A DNA stretch of 64,000 bases, from contig CABMCD010000024.1 of the NCBI GenBank assembly GCA_902384555.1, positions 28,704-92,703 on the forward strand, in the 5' to 3' direction. The notes under the pieces are model-generated. The model saw only the letters and a program-made list of their open reading frames with translations, did no database searches and was not told the origin of the DNA. This DNA comes from an uncultured archaeon. Its GTDB lineage: Archaea; Micrarchaeota; Micrarchaeia; Anstonellales; Anstonellaceae. The number at the start of each line of letters is the position of its first letter. Position 1 is the first letter of the stretch. Shown piece after piece: positions 35,836 through 45,069 of this stretch. The position numbers were made by a program, and so were the translations under genes.

Positions 35836-37475
35836 TAGAACGAGAAGATGTCCCAATCCAGCGACTGCTTTTTCTCCAACTGCGCGCGCAGCTGCGCCAG
35901 CACCATCTCCTTGACGCGCCGGTATTCCGCCGGCCCAACGACCACGTTTCCAATCGCGTATTTCAGGCCCTTGGCGTTGAAGCAGAACATGCAGTCGCTC
36001 AGGTTCTCGCAGTGGTGGCAGAAGAGGCAGTCCGAGCAGGAGTTGCAGCCGTCCATCTCGATGCACCGGCTCAGGCGCGAGGACTGGTAGCAGTTGACGC
36101 AGAATTGGCAGTAGAAGAGGATGTTGGAGCCAAAGCAGTGCTCCGAGCTCTGGGGCCAGAAGGTGTAGGCGCACAGCTTGGAATAGGCGCTGCACACCGT
36201 GCGGTAGCAGTTGGAGGCGTCGATGCACACCGCGCACTCGATGTCGTTGGGGTTCTGGCCGTCCGCGATGTCGGTGTTGAAGAAGGCGAGAGGAGAGAGG
36301 CGGGCCGGAACCGAGGCCGGCGACAGGCCCTCCAAATCGCTGCGGTTCCATTTCACCTGCCGGCCGAAGGCCTGCGCCTCCTCCAAGGTCAGCAGCCTAT
36401 CGTGCGGCAAATCCGAATAATTGCCGTATTGGGCCAGAAACACGTCCTGCCCGCTGAAGGCCGAGCGGTGCCGCTCAAGGCCCCGCGTGTGCTTCAAAAG
36501 CCACGGCGCGTAGGCATCGATGGAGTGGGGAGGCTTGAAGCCGAAGAGGACCAACATCGTCTGTGAGAAGGCGGCCTCGATTTTGGACTTGTCGGGGGCT
36601 GGAGCGGGCGAGGGATGAAAATCGGAAATGACGGGCTTTGGCACGGACGGTGAGGCAGGGGCGGATTTTGGCGGGGCCGAATTTTCGCTTTTCCCGACCA
36701 GCTCGATGAGCGAGGGCAGACGCTTGTTCTTTCTCGCCTCTTCGACCAATTCTGCCGTCAGTTTGTCTTTGATTTTTTTGTATTGGTCGGGCGGCAGCTC
36801 CAGATTGCCGATGCAGTGGCGCTTGTTGTGCAGGTTGAAGGAAAAGAGGCAGTTGGAGCAGTTCTTCAAACCGTGCGAGTAGTGGCAGTCCGAGCTGTCC
36901 TGGCTCATCCACAGCTCGAAATCGCGCTTGAGGCGCGTGCCCTCGTGGCATTTGAGGCAGAAAGAGGATTCGGAAAAGGCGTTGCCCCCGAAACCCCCGT
37001 CGTCCAGCTCGCACTGGGTGCAGAAGGCCATGTGCTTGGAATTGCTGCAAAGGGTGGAATGAAGCGCATATGAGCAGTCGATGATGCTGGAGCTGGAGCG
37101 CACGTGCCGGCTGCTGCCCAGCACGATGGAGCCGGCATAATAGGCGCGGTCCTGCACGGCCGATATGATGGACTCGATGTCCTTGAGGGCATTGATGGAA
37201 AGAGGCTCGAAGCGCCGGTCGGCGCTTATTTCGTCAAGGCCGATGCATTTCGCTTTTGGCGGATAATCGGACATGGAATAAATGACGTCATGGCCGGAGA
37301 GGCTGGAGCGGCGCACCGTGACGGGGTCCACCAGCTCGGCCAGCCACGAATAGTAGTCGGCAATGGGGCCCAGCTCGGCGCCGAAGAGGATGCGGCAGGT
37401 GGAATCCCATGAAGGCTGCAGGCCGGACTCCAGTTCGTCCATAAAAAGGAGTTTGGAGAGAAAAAAGAAAAACAA
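35835..37475 (-). CDS. Cys-rich protein of unknown function with internal duplication
   Basis: Two modules each with a xLFG...W..SGxDV segment, a Cys-rich centre and an IGN-xxxxx-Y-xxxK terminal motif. Confidence 0.7.
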   Translation of the reverse strand: MFFFFLSKLLFMDELESGLQPSWDSTCRILFGAELGPIADYYSWLAELVDPVTVRRSSLSGHDVIYSMSDYPPKAKCIGLDEISADRRFEPLSINALKDIESIISAVQDRAYYAGSIVLGSSRHVRSSSSIIDCSYALHSTLCSNSKHMAFCTQCELDDGGFGGNAFSESSFCLKCHEGTRLKRDFELWMSQDSSDCHYSHGLKNCSNCLFSFNLHNKRHCIGNLELPPDQYKKIKDKLTAELVEEARKNKRLPSLIELVGKSENSAPPKSAPASPSVPKPVISDFHPSPAPAPDKSKIEAAFSQTMLVLFGFKPPHSIDAYAPWLLKHTRGLERHRSAFSGQDVFLAQYGNYSDLPHDRLLTLEEAQAFGRQVKWNRSDLEGLSPASVPARLSPLAFFNTDIADGQNPNDIECAVCIDASNCYRTVCSAYSKLCAYTFWPQSSEHCFGSNILFYCQFCVNCYQSSRLSRCIEMDGCNSCSDCLFCHHCENLSDCMFCFNAKGLKYAIGNVVVGPAEYRRVKEMVLAQLRAQLEKKQSLDWDIFSF

Positions 37476-37486
37476 ATGCGTGGGGC

Positions 37487-38746
37487 CTACTTCTTGGCCT
37501 CCTTCTTCATCGATTTGGAGGCCAGTCCGAACAGCCGGCGCAGGATGACCAGCGCCGCAGCCGCACCAATGAGATAGAAGAGGGGCGCGTAGGCCTCCAG
37601 CTCCTCGGTCAGGGTGGCCGGGCGCACCGGCATGGCGAAGTCGGCCGTGTCGGAGAAGGACTTGCCCTGCGGGTCCTCGAAGTCCATGGCGAGGCCGGTG
37701 AGCTGCGAGCCGGAGGTGGCGTCCTTGTCCACGGTGATGGTGTAGGACAGGTTCACCGACTGGCCGGGCATCAGCGAATCCACGTAGCGCACCGTGCCGT
37801 CCGTGGAGAAGGGGAAGAGGGGGCGGATGCGCACTTTGAGCTTGCGCGCCTCCTGCGAGCCGGTGTTGGTGAGGAGGATGCCGGTGTCCTGCGCCGCGCC
37901 CGCGCGCAGCACGGCCTGCGATGAGTAGGAAGCGGCAAAGTCGGCCTTGGGCTTCACGGGCACCATGAAGCGGAAGTCGGCCGAGCCGTTCTGGCGGTCC
38001 TCGCCGGTGTAGTCGAGGTGGATGCGGAGCGGGTAGTCGCCGGGCGCCAAATCCTTGGGCGCCTCAATCGCGAAGACGGCGGAGGCCGAGCCGCGGGCGG
38101 CGATGGAGCCCAAGGTCTGGTCCTGGCTCGACCATTTGGTTTCCACCCCGCTGCTGGAGGCTTGCGAGCGCGCGGAGGACACCAGCGTGGGGCCGGTGTT
38201 CTGGAAGGTGACCGTCACCTGCGCCGTGTCGCCCGCATAGACGTCCACGGGGGAGGAGGAGGTGACGGCGGCCGTGAAGGCGGGCGAGCCGCCCACGCGC
38301 ACGTTGACGGTGTTGGCCTCGGTGAATTTGGCGAAGCGCTTCTCGTAGACCGTGCTCACCGAAACGGGATAGGTGCCCGAGGTGGCGAGGTTGTCCACCG
38401 GGAGGAGGAAGACGAACGTTCCGGCCGATTCGGGGTCAGAATAGCACAGGCTGTCGGCATAGAGGGTGTCCGAGCCCTGAATGGAGAGCGGGTAGGCGAC
38501 CTTGAGCTGGACCGACACGTGGTCGGCGCAGTTGTCGGATTCCATGCTCTTGAGGTGCAGGGTGAGGGCCACCACGTGGCCGGGCAGGGCGGGCACCTCG
38601 CTGAGGCTGGAATTGATGAGCTGCAGCTTGGGATTCACGGAAGAGAAGGCCGCTCCGGAGAGGAAGAGGAGAAAGAAGAGCGACAGGGCAAACAGGGGGA
38701 AGGCCTGGTTTTTTACCGTCATGTTCGGGGTTTTCATCGACATCAC
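37487..38746 (-). CDS. Exported S-layer-like (COG1361-type) protein with C-terminal TM
   Basis: Signal peptide, Ig/NEW3-like repeats (VTVTFQNTGPTLVSSA; ILLTNTGSQEARKLKVRI), C-terminal YAPLFYLIGAAAALVILRRLFG. Confidence 0.72.
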   Translation of the reverse strand: MMSMKTPNMTVKNQAFPLFALSLFFLLFLSGAAFSSVNPKLQLINSSLSEVPALPGHVVALTLHLKSMESDNCADHVSVQLKVAYPLSIQGSDTLYADSLCYSDPESAGTFVFLLPVDNLATSGTYPVSVSTVYEKRFAKFTEANTVNVRVGGSPAFTAAVTSSSPVDVYAGDTAQVTVTFQNTGPTLVSSARSQASSSGVETKWSSQDQTLGSIAARGSASAVFAIEAPKDLAPGDYPLRIHLDYTGEDRQNGSADFRFMVPVKPKADFAASYSSQAVLRAGAAQDTGILLTNTGSQEARKLKVRIRPLFPFSTDGTVRYVDSLMPGQSVNLSYTITVDKDATSGSQLTGLAMDFEDPQGKSFSDTADFAMPVRPATLTEELEAYAPLFYLIGAAAALVILRRLFGLASKSMKKEAKK

Positions 38747-38761
38747 CTATAATCATTATCA

Positions 38762-40516
38762 TCATGCGATTTCGCGCTTGAAGAGCATCAGGCTGAGCAC
38801 GAACGTGAAGAGGCCGAACACCAGCAGGGCGACCAAGTCGGGCACCAGCTGGTAGAGCGAGAAGCCTTTCACCATCACGCCGCGCAGGGCGTCGGCCGCG
38901 TAGGTCACCGGCAGGAAGTTGGCCACCGACTGCAGGACGGGCGGCATGGTCTGCACCGGGAAGAAGGCGCCGGAGAGGAAGATGATGGGCATCGACACCA
39001 TCATGGCCAGCGCCATGTACTGCTCCTGCGTCTTGGCCATCACCGAGAGCACCATGCCCACGCCGGTCGCGCCCATGGCGAAGAGGGCGATGATGACGAC
39101 CAAATCCATGAGGTGGCCCGAAATCGTGACTCCGAAGAGCGCCATGGCCACGAGAATCACCAAGGATGAGCGCACGGTCTCCAGCAGCATGTAGAACACC
39201 TGCGTGCCGAAGATGATGGTGACGTTGGAGGTGGGGGTGAGGAAGACGCGCGTCATCGAGCCGTCTTGGCGCTCGCCGGCAATGGCGCGGCCCAAGCCCA
39301 TGGTGGCGCCCTGAAAGATGGTGAGCGCCAGAATCGCGGGCAGCAAAAAGTCGATGGCGCGCCGGCCGTAGCCGTAGGGCTGCAGGATTTGCAGCAGGAT
39401 GGGAGTGCCGGTGCCGGAATTGGCCTCGGAGGAGATGAGCTCCAGCTCATGGCCGGCCTGGTCCTGCAGCGAGATGGCCGTGCGGGCGGAAGAGGCGTGC
39501 GCGCGCGTCTGGGCGGCCAGCGAGCCGTATTGGGAGGACACCGTGCGCACGCCGGAGGCCAGCGCGGACTGCGACGCCTGCAGGCCCTGATAGAGGGCGA
39601 TTTTCTGCAGGGTGGAGGCCTGCGAGTCGCCGGTGGCCAGCTCGATGAGCGTGGCCCCGCCCACGGCGGATGGCGTGAAGCTGTCGGCAATCTGGTTCTG
39701 GTCCACCAGCAGGCCGAGGCTGTTCTGCAGTTCCAGCGTCTGGGCCGAGAGGACGGCGGAGGAGGCCGAGGAGGTGTCGGCGGCCTGCCGGTTGGTCTCG
39801 TCCACGAGGTGCTGCTGGGCAGAGGGGTCGGCCGAGGCGATGGAGGAGAGCTTGGAGCGCGAGAGGGCGAGCGAGCCGCGGGCGGCGTCGGACTGGGCCG
39901 CCAGCTCCACGAGGCGGCCGGAGAGGATGGACTGCGAGAGCGCGGCCGAGAAGGCCTGCGCCGAGCCCTTGGCCGAGGCCGCCACCGAGGAGTCGGACTC
40001 GTCCACCATCAGGCTGATGGTGGCGGGCCGGCCTTCGGCCACGGATTGGGAAAAGCCGGGCGGGATGACGAACAAGACCTTGATTTGCTCGGCGTCCAGC
40101 ATCCGCTTGCCCTCGTCCTGGCTGCCCACCTGATAGCGGATGGAGAAGGCCTCCATGGAGGAGAGCTGGGCGATGATTTCCCCCGAAAGGGTGGAGTGGT
40201 CGTAGTCGGCGACGGCGGTGGGCAGGTGCTTGGGCAGGTTGCCGGCCGCGTAGCCGAAGATGACAATCATCAGCATGGGCATCATGAAGAGGGGCACCAG
40301 GCGCACGCGGTCGCCTTTGAGCACCATCCAGTTCTTCTTGACAATGGCCCACATTTTGGGCAGGTCCACCAGATGCTCCACCGCGCCGTTGTGCTCGGCG
40401 CGCGTGAGCTGGTATTGGGAAGCGGATGCGGCCGGGGCTCCGGGCTTGGGGGAGGGAGAGGCCTCGGGCTGGGAGTGGGCGCCGTTCTTCTTTTCGGGGT
40501 TCTGCTCTTTGGCCAT
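38762..40516 (-). CDS. ABC-2 type transporter permease
   Basis: MWAIVKKNWMVLKGDRVRLVPLFMMPMLMIVIFGYAAG, large outer loop, C-terminal TM set with FLSGAFFPVQTMPPVLQ. Confidence 0.9.
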   Translation of the reverse strand: MAKEQNPEKKNGAHSQPEASPSPKPGAPAASASQYQLTRAEHNGAVEHLVDLPKMWAIVKKNWMVLKGDRVRLVPLFMMPMLMIVIFGYAAGNLPKHLPTAVADYDHSTLSGEIIAQLSSMEAFSIRYQVGSQDEGKRMLDAEQIKVLFVIPPGFSQSVAEGRPATISLMVDESDSSVAASAKGSAQAFSAALSQSILSGRLVELAAQSDAARGSLALSRSKLSSIASADPSAQQHLVDETNRQAADTSSASSAVLSAQTLELQNSLGLLVDQNQIADSFTPSAVGGATLIELATGDSQASTLQKIALYQGLQASQSALASGVRTVSSQYGSLAAQTRAHASSARTAISLQDQAGHELELISSEANSGTGTPILLQILQPYGYGRRAIDFLLPAILALTIFQGATMGLGRAIAGERQDGSMTRVFLTPTSNVTIIFGTQVFYMLLETVRSSLVILVAMALFGVTISGHLMDLVVIIALFAMGATGVGMVLSVMAKTQEQYMALAMMVSMPIIFLSGAFFPVQTMPPVLQSVANFLPVTYAADALRGVMVKGFSLYQLVPDLVALLVFGLFTFVLSLMLFKREIA

Positions 40517-40518
40517 AA

Positions 40519-41499
40519 TCAGTCCCTCAGCTCCTTCTTGGTCAGGTTGATGAAGACTTCCTCCAGGGTGGGCTCGCGCACCTTGAAGTCGCGGGTGGAG
40601 ATGCGCCGGCGCGAGAGGAAGTCGGAAAGCTTGTGGATGAGGTCGGGGGGCAGGCGGCGCACCGGCAGGCTCGCCCGGCGGCCCTCCAGCGAGACGGAGA
40701 TGGCGCCCACCAGCGCCTTGAGCTCGTCCAGCAGCTTCTGCTCCGGCACGCGCTCGAATTCGATTTCGATGCAGTGGGAATAGTGCTGCGAGGACTTGAG
40801 CTCGGCCGAGGTGCCCAGCGCGATGAGTTTGCCGTGGTCCATGATGCCGATGCGGTCGCACAGCTTGTCGGCCTCGTCCATGTCGTGCGTGGTGTAGATG
40901 ACGGTCATGCCCGAGGCGTTGAGCGTCTGCGTCAGCTCGCGAAGCGCGATGCGGCTCTGCGGGTCGAGGCCGGTGGGGGGCTCGTCCATGAACAGGATTT
41001 CGGGAGAGTGCAGAAGGCCGGCCGCCACCGAAAGGCGCTGCTTCATGCCGCCCGAAAAGGTGCCCGAGCGCACGTCCCGTTTGTCGTAGAGGGTGACGAT
41101 TTTGAGCAGCTCCTCGGAGCGCCGCTGGACCAGGGAGCGGTCCATGGAATAGAGCTCGCCGATGTACCAGAGGTTTTCCAGCGGAGTCAATTCCTCGAAA
41201 AGCGAGAACTTCTGGGGCACCACGCCGATGCGGCTGCGCACCAGCGCGTCCTCCTCGGAGAGGTCGTAGCCCGCCACCAGCGCGCTGCCCTCGGTGGGCT
41301 TGAGCAGCGTGGTGAGCATGTTGATGGTGGTGGTCTTGCCCGCGCCGTTGGGGCCCAAAAAGCCGAACAGCTCGCCCTTCTTCACCTTGAGCGAGAGGCC
41401 GTCCACGGCGATGAAGCTGCCGAAGCGGCGGGTGAGGCCGTTGAGCTCGATGGCGTAGGGGCTGGAACGCCCGGCTGAGGGGTTGGAGGGGGAGGACAT
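40519..41499 (-). CDS. ABC-2 type transporter ATP-binding protein
   Basis: Walker A FLGPNGAGKTT, signature FSGGMKQRLSVAAGLLHSP, Walker B LFMDEPPTGLDP. Confidence 0.94.
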   Translation of the reverse strand: MSSPSNPSAGRSSPYAIELNGLTRRFGSFIAVDGLSLKVKKGELFGFLGPNGAGKTTTINMLTTLLKPTEGSALVAGYDLSEEDALVRSRIGVVPQKFSLFEELTPLENLWYIGELYSMDRSLVQRRSEELLKIVTLYDKRDVRSGTFSGGMKQRLSVAAGLLHSPEILFMDEPPTGLDPQSRIALRELTQTLNASGMTVIYTTHDMDEADKLCDRIGIMDHGKLIALGTSAELKSSQHYSHCIEIEFERVPEQKLLDELKALVGAISVSLEGRRASLPVRRLPPDLIHKLSDFLSRRRISTRDFKVREPTLEEVFINLTKKELRD

Positions 41500-41535
41500 G
41501 CGAACGCCTGCTCGACGATATTCCAAATTATGTTA

Positions 41536-41554
41536 TATTCCAATTAATGGAATA
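41536..41554. promoter_or_regulatory. Palindromic operator candidate TATTCC-AATTAAT-GGAATA in the PadR/ABC divergent intergenic region
   Basis: Inverted repeat TATTCC/GGAATA plus an additional upstream half site ATATTCCAAATTA at 41518..41530. Confidence 0.6.
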
Positions 41555-41588
41555 AGTATATAAGCCTGCGCCCGCCCCATAGGAGGGT

Positions 41589-41954
41589 ATGCCGAACGCG
41601 CGCAAGCCGACCCCGAAAAGCATTTGTCCGCAAGCGGACGGCCAGCCGGCGCTCGGCGCGCGCTTCCACCTGCTTTTCCTGATTTGGCGCCTCCACCAGC
41701 GGCCGACCTACGGCTATGCGCTGATGCAGGAAATCCGACAGATGGCCGTCGGGCACAAGAAGACCTCGGCCGTCTATCTGGCGCTGGAGCGGCTTGAAGA
41801 GGCGGGTTTGGTGAAAAGCCGCCTCGACAGCAGCGGCGGGCGCATGCGCCGCCTCTATCAGACCACGCCGAAGGGCTGGGCGCTCTACGAGCGCATCCGC
41901 CGCAGGATGATTCGCGGGACGCTGCGCGACTTCATGCGCGCGCTGGCCGGATAA
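41589..41954 (+). CDS. PadR-family transcriptional regulator
   Basis: LLFLIWRLHQRPTYGYALMQEIRQ...TSAVYLALERLEEAGLVKSRLDSSGGRMRRLYQTTPKGWALYE. Confidence 0.9.
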   Translation: MPNARKPTPKSICPQADGQPALGARFHLLFLIWRLHQRPTYGYALMQEIRQMAVGHKKTSAVYLALERLEEAGLVKSRLDSSGGRMRRLYQTTPKGWALYERIRRRMIRGTLRDFMRALAG

Positions 41955-42016
41955 AAAAAGGGATATAAACCCCCTGTGACCAAGTCCGGCCAACTCATGT
42001 TTTGAGAGGTTGTCTA

Positions 42017-42466
42017 ATGGAATTTGTCGAGGAAGTCGCGTTCGCCGCCAAACACAAGGACTGGATGGTGGTCAAGAAGCTGCTCATCGAGCAGAACACC
42101 GCGCCGGAGGAAATCGCGCTGGCGCTGGCCTCGATTGACAAGACGCTGGTGCGCAAAGCTTACGAGTACGCCGGCGTCAAGGCCGAGGTGGTGGAGGCCT
42201 ACGTGGCCCGCGTGGCCAAGAAGGGGCGCACCTTCGCGAATTTGTCGGCCGTGTTCAGCACGCTCAAGCCCGGAGAGGTGAAGGCCGCGCTTCTGGAAGC
42301 GTGCCCCACGCCGGCGCACTACCCGCTGGCCGAGAGCTATTTTGTCAAGAAATTGCTCGAAGAGATTGGATTTGACCCCTGCCTCGAGCCCGAAACTTTG
42401 GCGAAAGTGTACCCGCAGCTCAAGATTCCCAAACCCCGCGGGAACTTCGGGAAGAAAAAGAAGTAG
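42017..42466 (+). CDS. Hypothetical helical protein
   Basis: ORF MEFVEEVAFAAKHKDWMVVKKLLIEQNTAPEEIALALASIDK; no domain recognised. Confidence 0.5.
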   Translation: MEFVEEVAFAAKHKDWMVVKKLLIEQNTAPEEIALALASIDKTLVRKAYEYAGVKAEVVEAYVARVAKKGRTFANLSAVFSTLKPGEVKAALLEACPTPAHYPLAESYFVKKLLEEIGFDPCLEPETLAKVYPQLKIPKPRGNFGKKKK

Positions 42467-42517
42467 AGAACCTGGCGAAATAAACATGTTTTTATTTTAT
42501 CCCTTTTTCATACGCCC

Positions 42518-43207
42518 ATGGCCAAATCTGTTTCCAATAAAACACCCGCCCCGCACGGCTCGTCGGCCGCCGCCAACCTCGTGCGGCTGTGGCTGAAGCA
42601 AAAGCCTTTCATGCACTGGCTGGTGCGCGAGGGCCTGGTGAATTACACCGCCTTGGCGAAAAGGCTGGCGCAGGAGGGATTTGCCGCCGGAAAAAGGCCG
42701 GTGGCGGCCCTGCGCGCGGCGCTGTTGCGCTCGCGCCGGTTGGATTTGGGCGAGTTCGACCCGTTCGGCAAAAACGAGGTGCTGGGCGAATCCACCTTCG
42801 AAGTGCGCAGCGGCATTACGGTGGTGCAGAGCGAGAAAGCCTTGCAGATGCCGGTGATTGCGGTCGCCTCCTCCAAGAACGGCGTGATTTCCATCATCGA
42901 CGAGGCCAAGGAGGGGCGCGTGCCCAAGGCGGCCAAGGTGGTGGGCGAGGATTTGGTGCTGATTACCATCTACTCGGACGAGCGCATGGAAACCGAGTCC
43001 GGCGTATTGGCCACCCTGCTTTTGCATCTGGCCTTGCAGAAAGTGAACGTGATTGAAGTGATTTCGGCCGGGCCGGACACTATACTAGTGATAGAGCCCA
43101 AGGATTTGGGCAACGCGCTGGGTGTGTTGCAGGGCTTGATGAGCAAGGGCAAGAGAAGCAAGGGCGAGCAGGCGCTCTTCTCTTATGACAAGCCGGTGAA
43201 AGACTAG
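42518..43207 (+). CDS. ACT-domain-like regulatory protein
   Basis: HTH-like N-terminus (MHWLVREGLVNYTALAKRLAQE) and ACT-like LVLITIYSDERMETESGVLATLLLHLALQKVNVIEVISAGPDTILVI. Confidence 0.6.
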   Translation: MAKSVSNKTPAPHGSSAAANLVRLWLKQKPFMHWLVREGLVNYTALAKRLAQEGFAAGKRPVAALRAALLRSRRLDLGEFDPFGKNEVLGESTFEVRSGITVVQSEKALQMPVIAVASSKNGVISIIDEAKEGRVPKAAKVVGEDLVLITIYSDERMETESGVLATLLLHLALQKVNVIEVISAGPDTILVIEPKDLGNALGVLQGLMSKGKRSKGEQALFSYDKPVKD

Positions 43208-43381
43208 GACTTGCGCTGCATCGAGTCCCGCCTGCGGCTGAAAAGTCCGGCGCGCTTACCTCGTGCGAACCTTTATAAAATCAAAAGCCCATACCAACTC
43301 CAACATCGGCTTACCGAGGATGCTGGCTATATCGCAGACGAGGTCAAGCGCGAATGGCTTGATAAAAAACGAGGTGTCGCA

Positions 43382-44656
43382 ATGGCAAGTACGAAAGAAC
43401 ACATGAACCTGATCTTCATCGGCCACGTCGACCATGGTAAATCCACCACGGTCGGCCGCGTGCTCTACGAGTCGGGCGCCATGTCCGACCAGCAGCTGCG
43501 CAAACTCAAAGAGGAGGCCGAGAAAGTCGGCAAGGCGACCTTCGAGTTCGCCTTCTCCATGGACACCCTCAAAGAGGAACGCGAGCGCGGTGTGACCATT
43601 GAGCTCTCGCACAAGGAGTTCGAGACGCAGAAGTACTACTTCACCATCATCGACGCCCCCGGACACAAGGACTTCGTGAAGAACATGATTACGGGCGCCT
43701 CGCAGGCCGACGCCGGCGTGCTGGTGTGCTCCGCGAAAGAAGGCATCCAGCCCCAGACCAAGGAGCACGCCTTCCTGGCGAAAGTGCTGGGCATCAACCA
43801 GCTCATCGTCGGTGTCAACAAGATGGACGCCGTCAACTGGGACCACGTCAAGTTCGACGAGACCAAGCAGGCGCTCACCACGCTCTTGAAGAACATCGGC
43901 TACAAGACCGACACCCTGCCCTTCATCCCCTACTCGGGCTACACGGGCGACAACATCAAGAACAAGAGCACCAACATGCCCTGGGACTCGGGCCCCACCC
44001 TCTTGGAGTGCTTCGACAAGCTCGTCTGCCCCCCCAAGCCCACCGACAAGCCCCTGCGCCTCCCCATTCAGGACGCCTTCACCATCACCGGACACGGCAC
44101 CGTGCCGGTCGGCCGTGTGGAAACCGGTATCCTCAAGCCCAACATGAGCATTGTGTTCATGCCCTCAGGCGCGAAGGGCGAGTGCAAGCGCATTGAAATG
44201 CACCACCAGGAGCTGACGCAGGCCGTCCCCGGCGACAACGTCGGCTTCAACGTCAAGGGCGTGGACAAGAAGGACATCAAGCGCGGCGAGGTCGTCGGCC
44301 CGGTCGACAGCCCCCCCACGGTGGCCTCCGAGTTCACGGCCCAGATCGTGGTGCTCGAGCACCCGACCGCCATCGGCAAGGGTTACACCCCCGTCTTCCA
44401 CATCCACACCGCGCAGATTGCCTGCACGATTACGGAAATCATCGAGAAGAAGGACCCCAAGACGGGACAGACGCAGCAGAAGAACCCCGACTACATCAAG
44501 ACCGGCGACGTCGCCATCGTGCGCATCAAGCCCGTCAAGGCCGTGGTCGTGGAGAAGTTCCAGATGTTCCCGCCCCTCGGTCGCTTCGCCATCCGCGACA
44601 TGGGACAGACCGTGGCGGCCGGCGTCGTGCTGGAAGTGACCCCGAAGACCGCGTAA
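43382..44656 (+). CDS. tuf: Translation elongation factor 1-alpha (aEF-1A)
   Basis: [44 protein letters not shown] continues in frame upstream to 43211. Confidence 0.97.
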   Translation: MASTKEHMNLIFIGHVDHGKSTTVGRVLYESGAMSDQQLRKLKEEAEKVGKATFEFAFSMDTLKEERERGVTIELSHKEFETQKYYFTIIDAPGHKDFVKNMITGASQADAGVLVCSAKEGIQPQTKEHAFLAKVLGINQLIVGVNKMDAVNWDHVKFDETKQALTTLLKNIGYKTDTLPFIPYSGYTGDNIKNKSTNMPWDSGPTLLECFDKLVCPPKPTDKPLRLPIQDAFTITGHGTVPVGRVETGILKPNMSIVFMPSGAKGECKRIEMHHQELTQAVPGDNVGFNVKGVDKKDIKRGEVVGPVDSPPTVASEFTAQIVVLEHPTAIGKGYTPVFHIHTAQIACTITEIIEKKDPKTGQTQQKNPDYIKTGDVAIVRIKPVKAVVVEKFQMFPPLGRFAIRDMGQTVAAGVVLEVTPKTA

Positions 44657-44708
44657 GGTCTTCCCCCTTTTTTATTTTCATTTAATTTTGTAAAACGTTG
44701 GTGAAAGA

Positions 44709-45014
44709 ATGAGCAAAGCTAGAATCAAACTCATCGGCAAGAACCCCAAGGAATTGGACGATGTCTGCCACCAGATAGAGGAGATTGCCAAGACCACGGG
44801 AGTGGATTTGGCGGGCCCCATCTACCTGCCCACGAAGCGCTTGAAGATTTCGACGCGCCGAACGCCCTGTGGCGACGGCTCCGACACCTACGAGCACTGG
44901 GAGATGCGCATCCACAAGCGCATGATTGACGTGGCCGGCGACGAGAGAACGCTTCGCCAGATTATGCGCGTCAAGGTGCCCGACACCGTGCACGTGAAGA
45001 TTTCGCTCGAGTAA
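44709..45014 (+). CDS. rpsJ: 30S ribosomal protein S10
   Basis: ARIKLIGKNPKELDDVCHQIEEIAKTTGVDLAGPIYLPTKRLKISTRRTPCGDGSDTYEHWEMRIHKRMID; follows EF-1A. Confidence 0.96.
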   Translation: MSKARIKLIGKNPKELDDVCHQIEEIAKTTGVDLAGPIYLPTKRLKISTRRTPCGDGSDTYEHWEMRIHKRMIDVAGDERTLRQIMRVKVPDTVHVKISLE

Positions 45015-45069
45015 GTTTCCGCCTTTTTTAGTTTATAATTAAAAACCAGCCCAGCGAAAGCCCGAAGTG

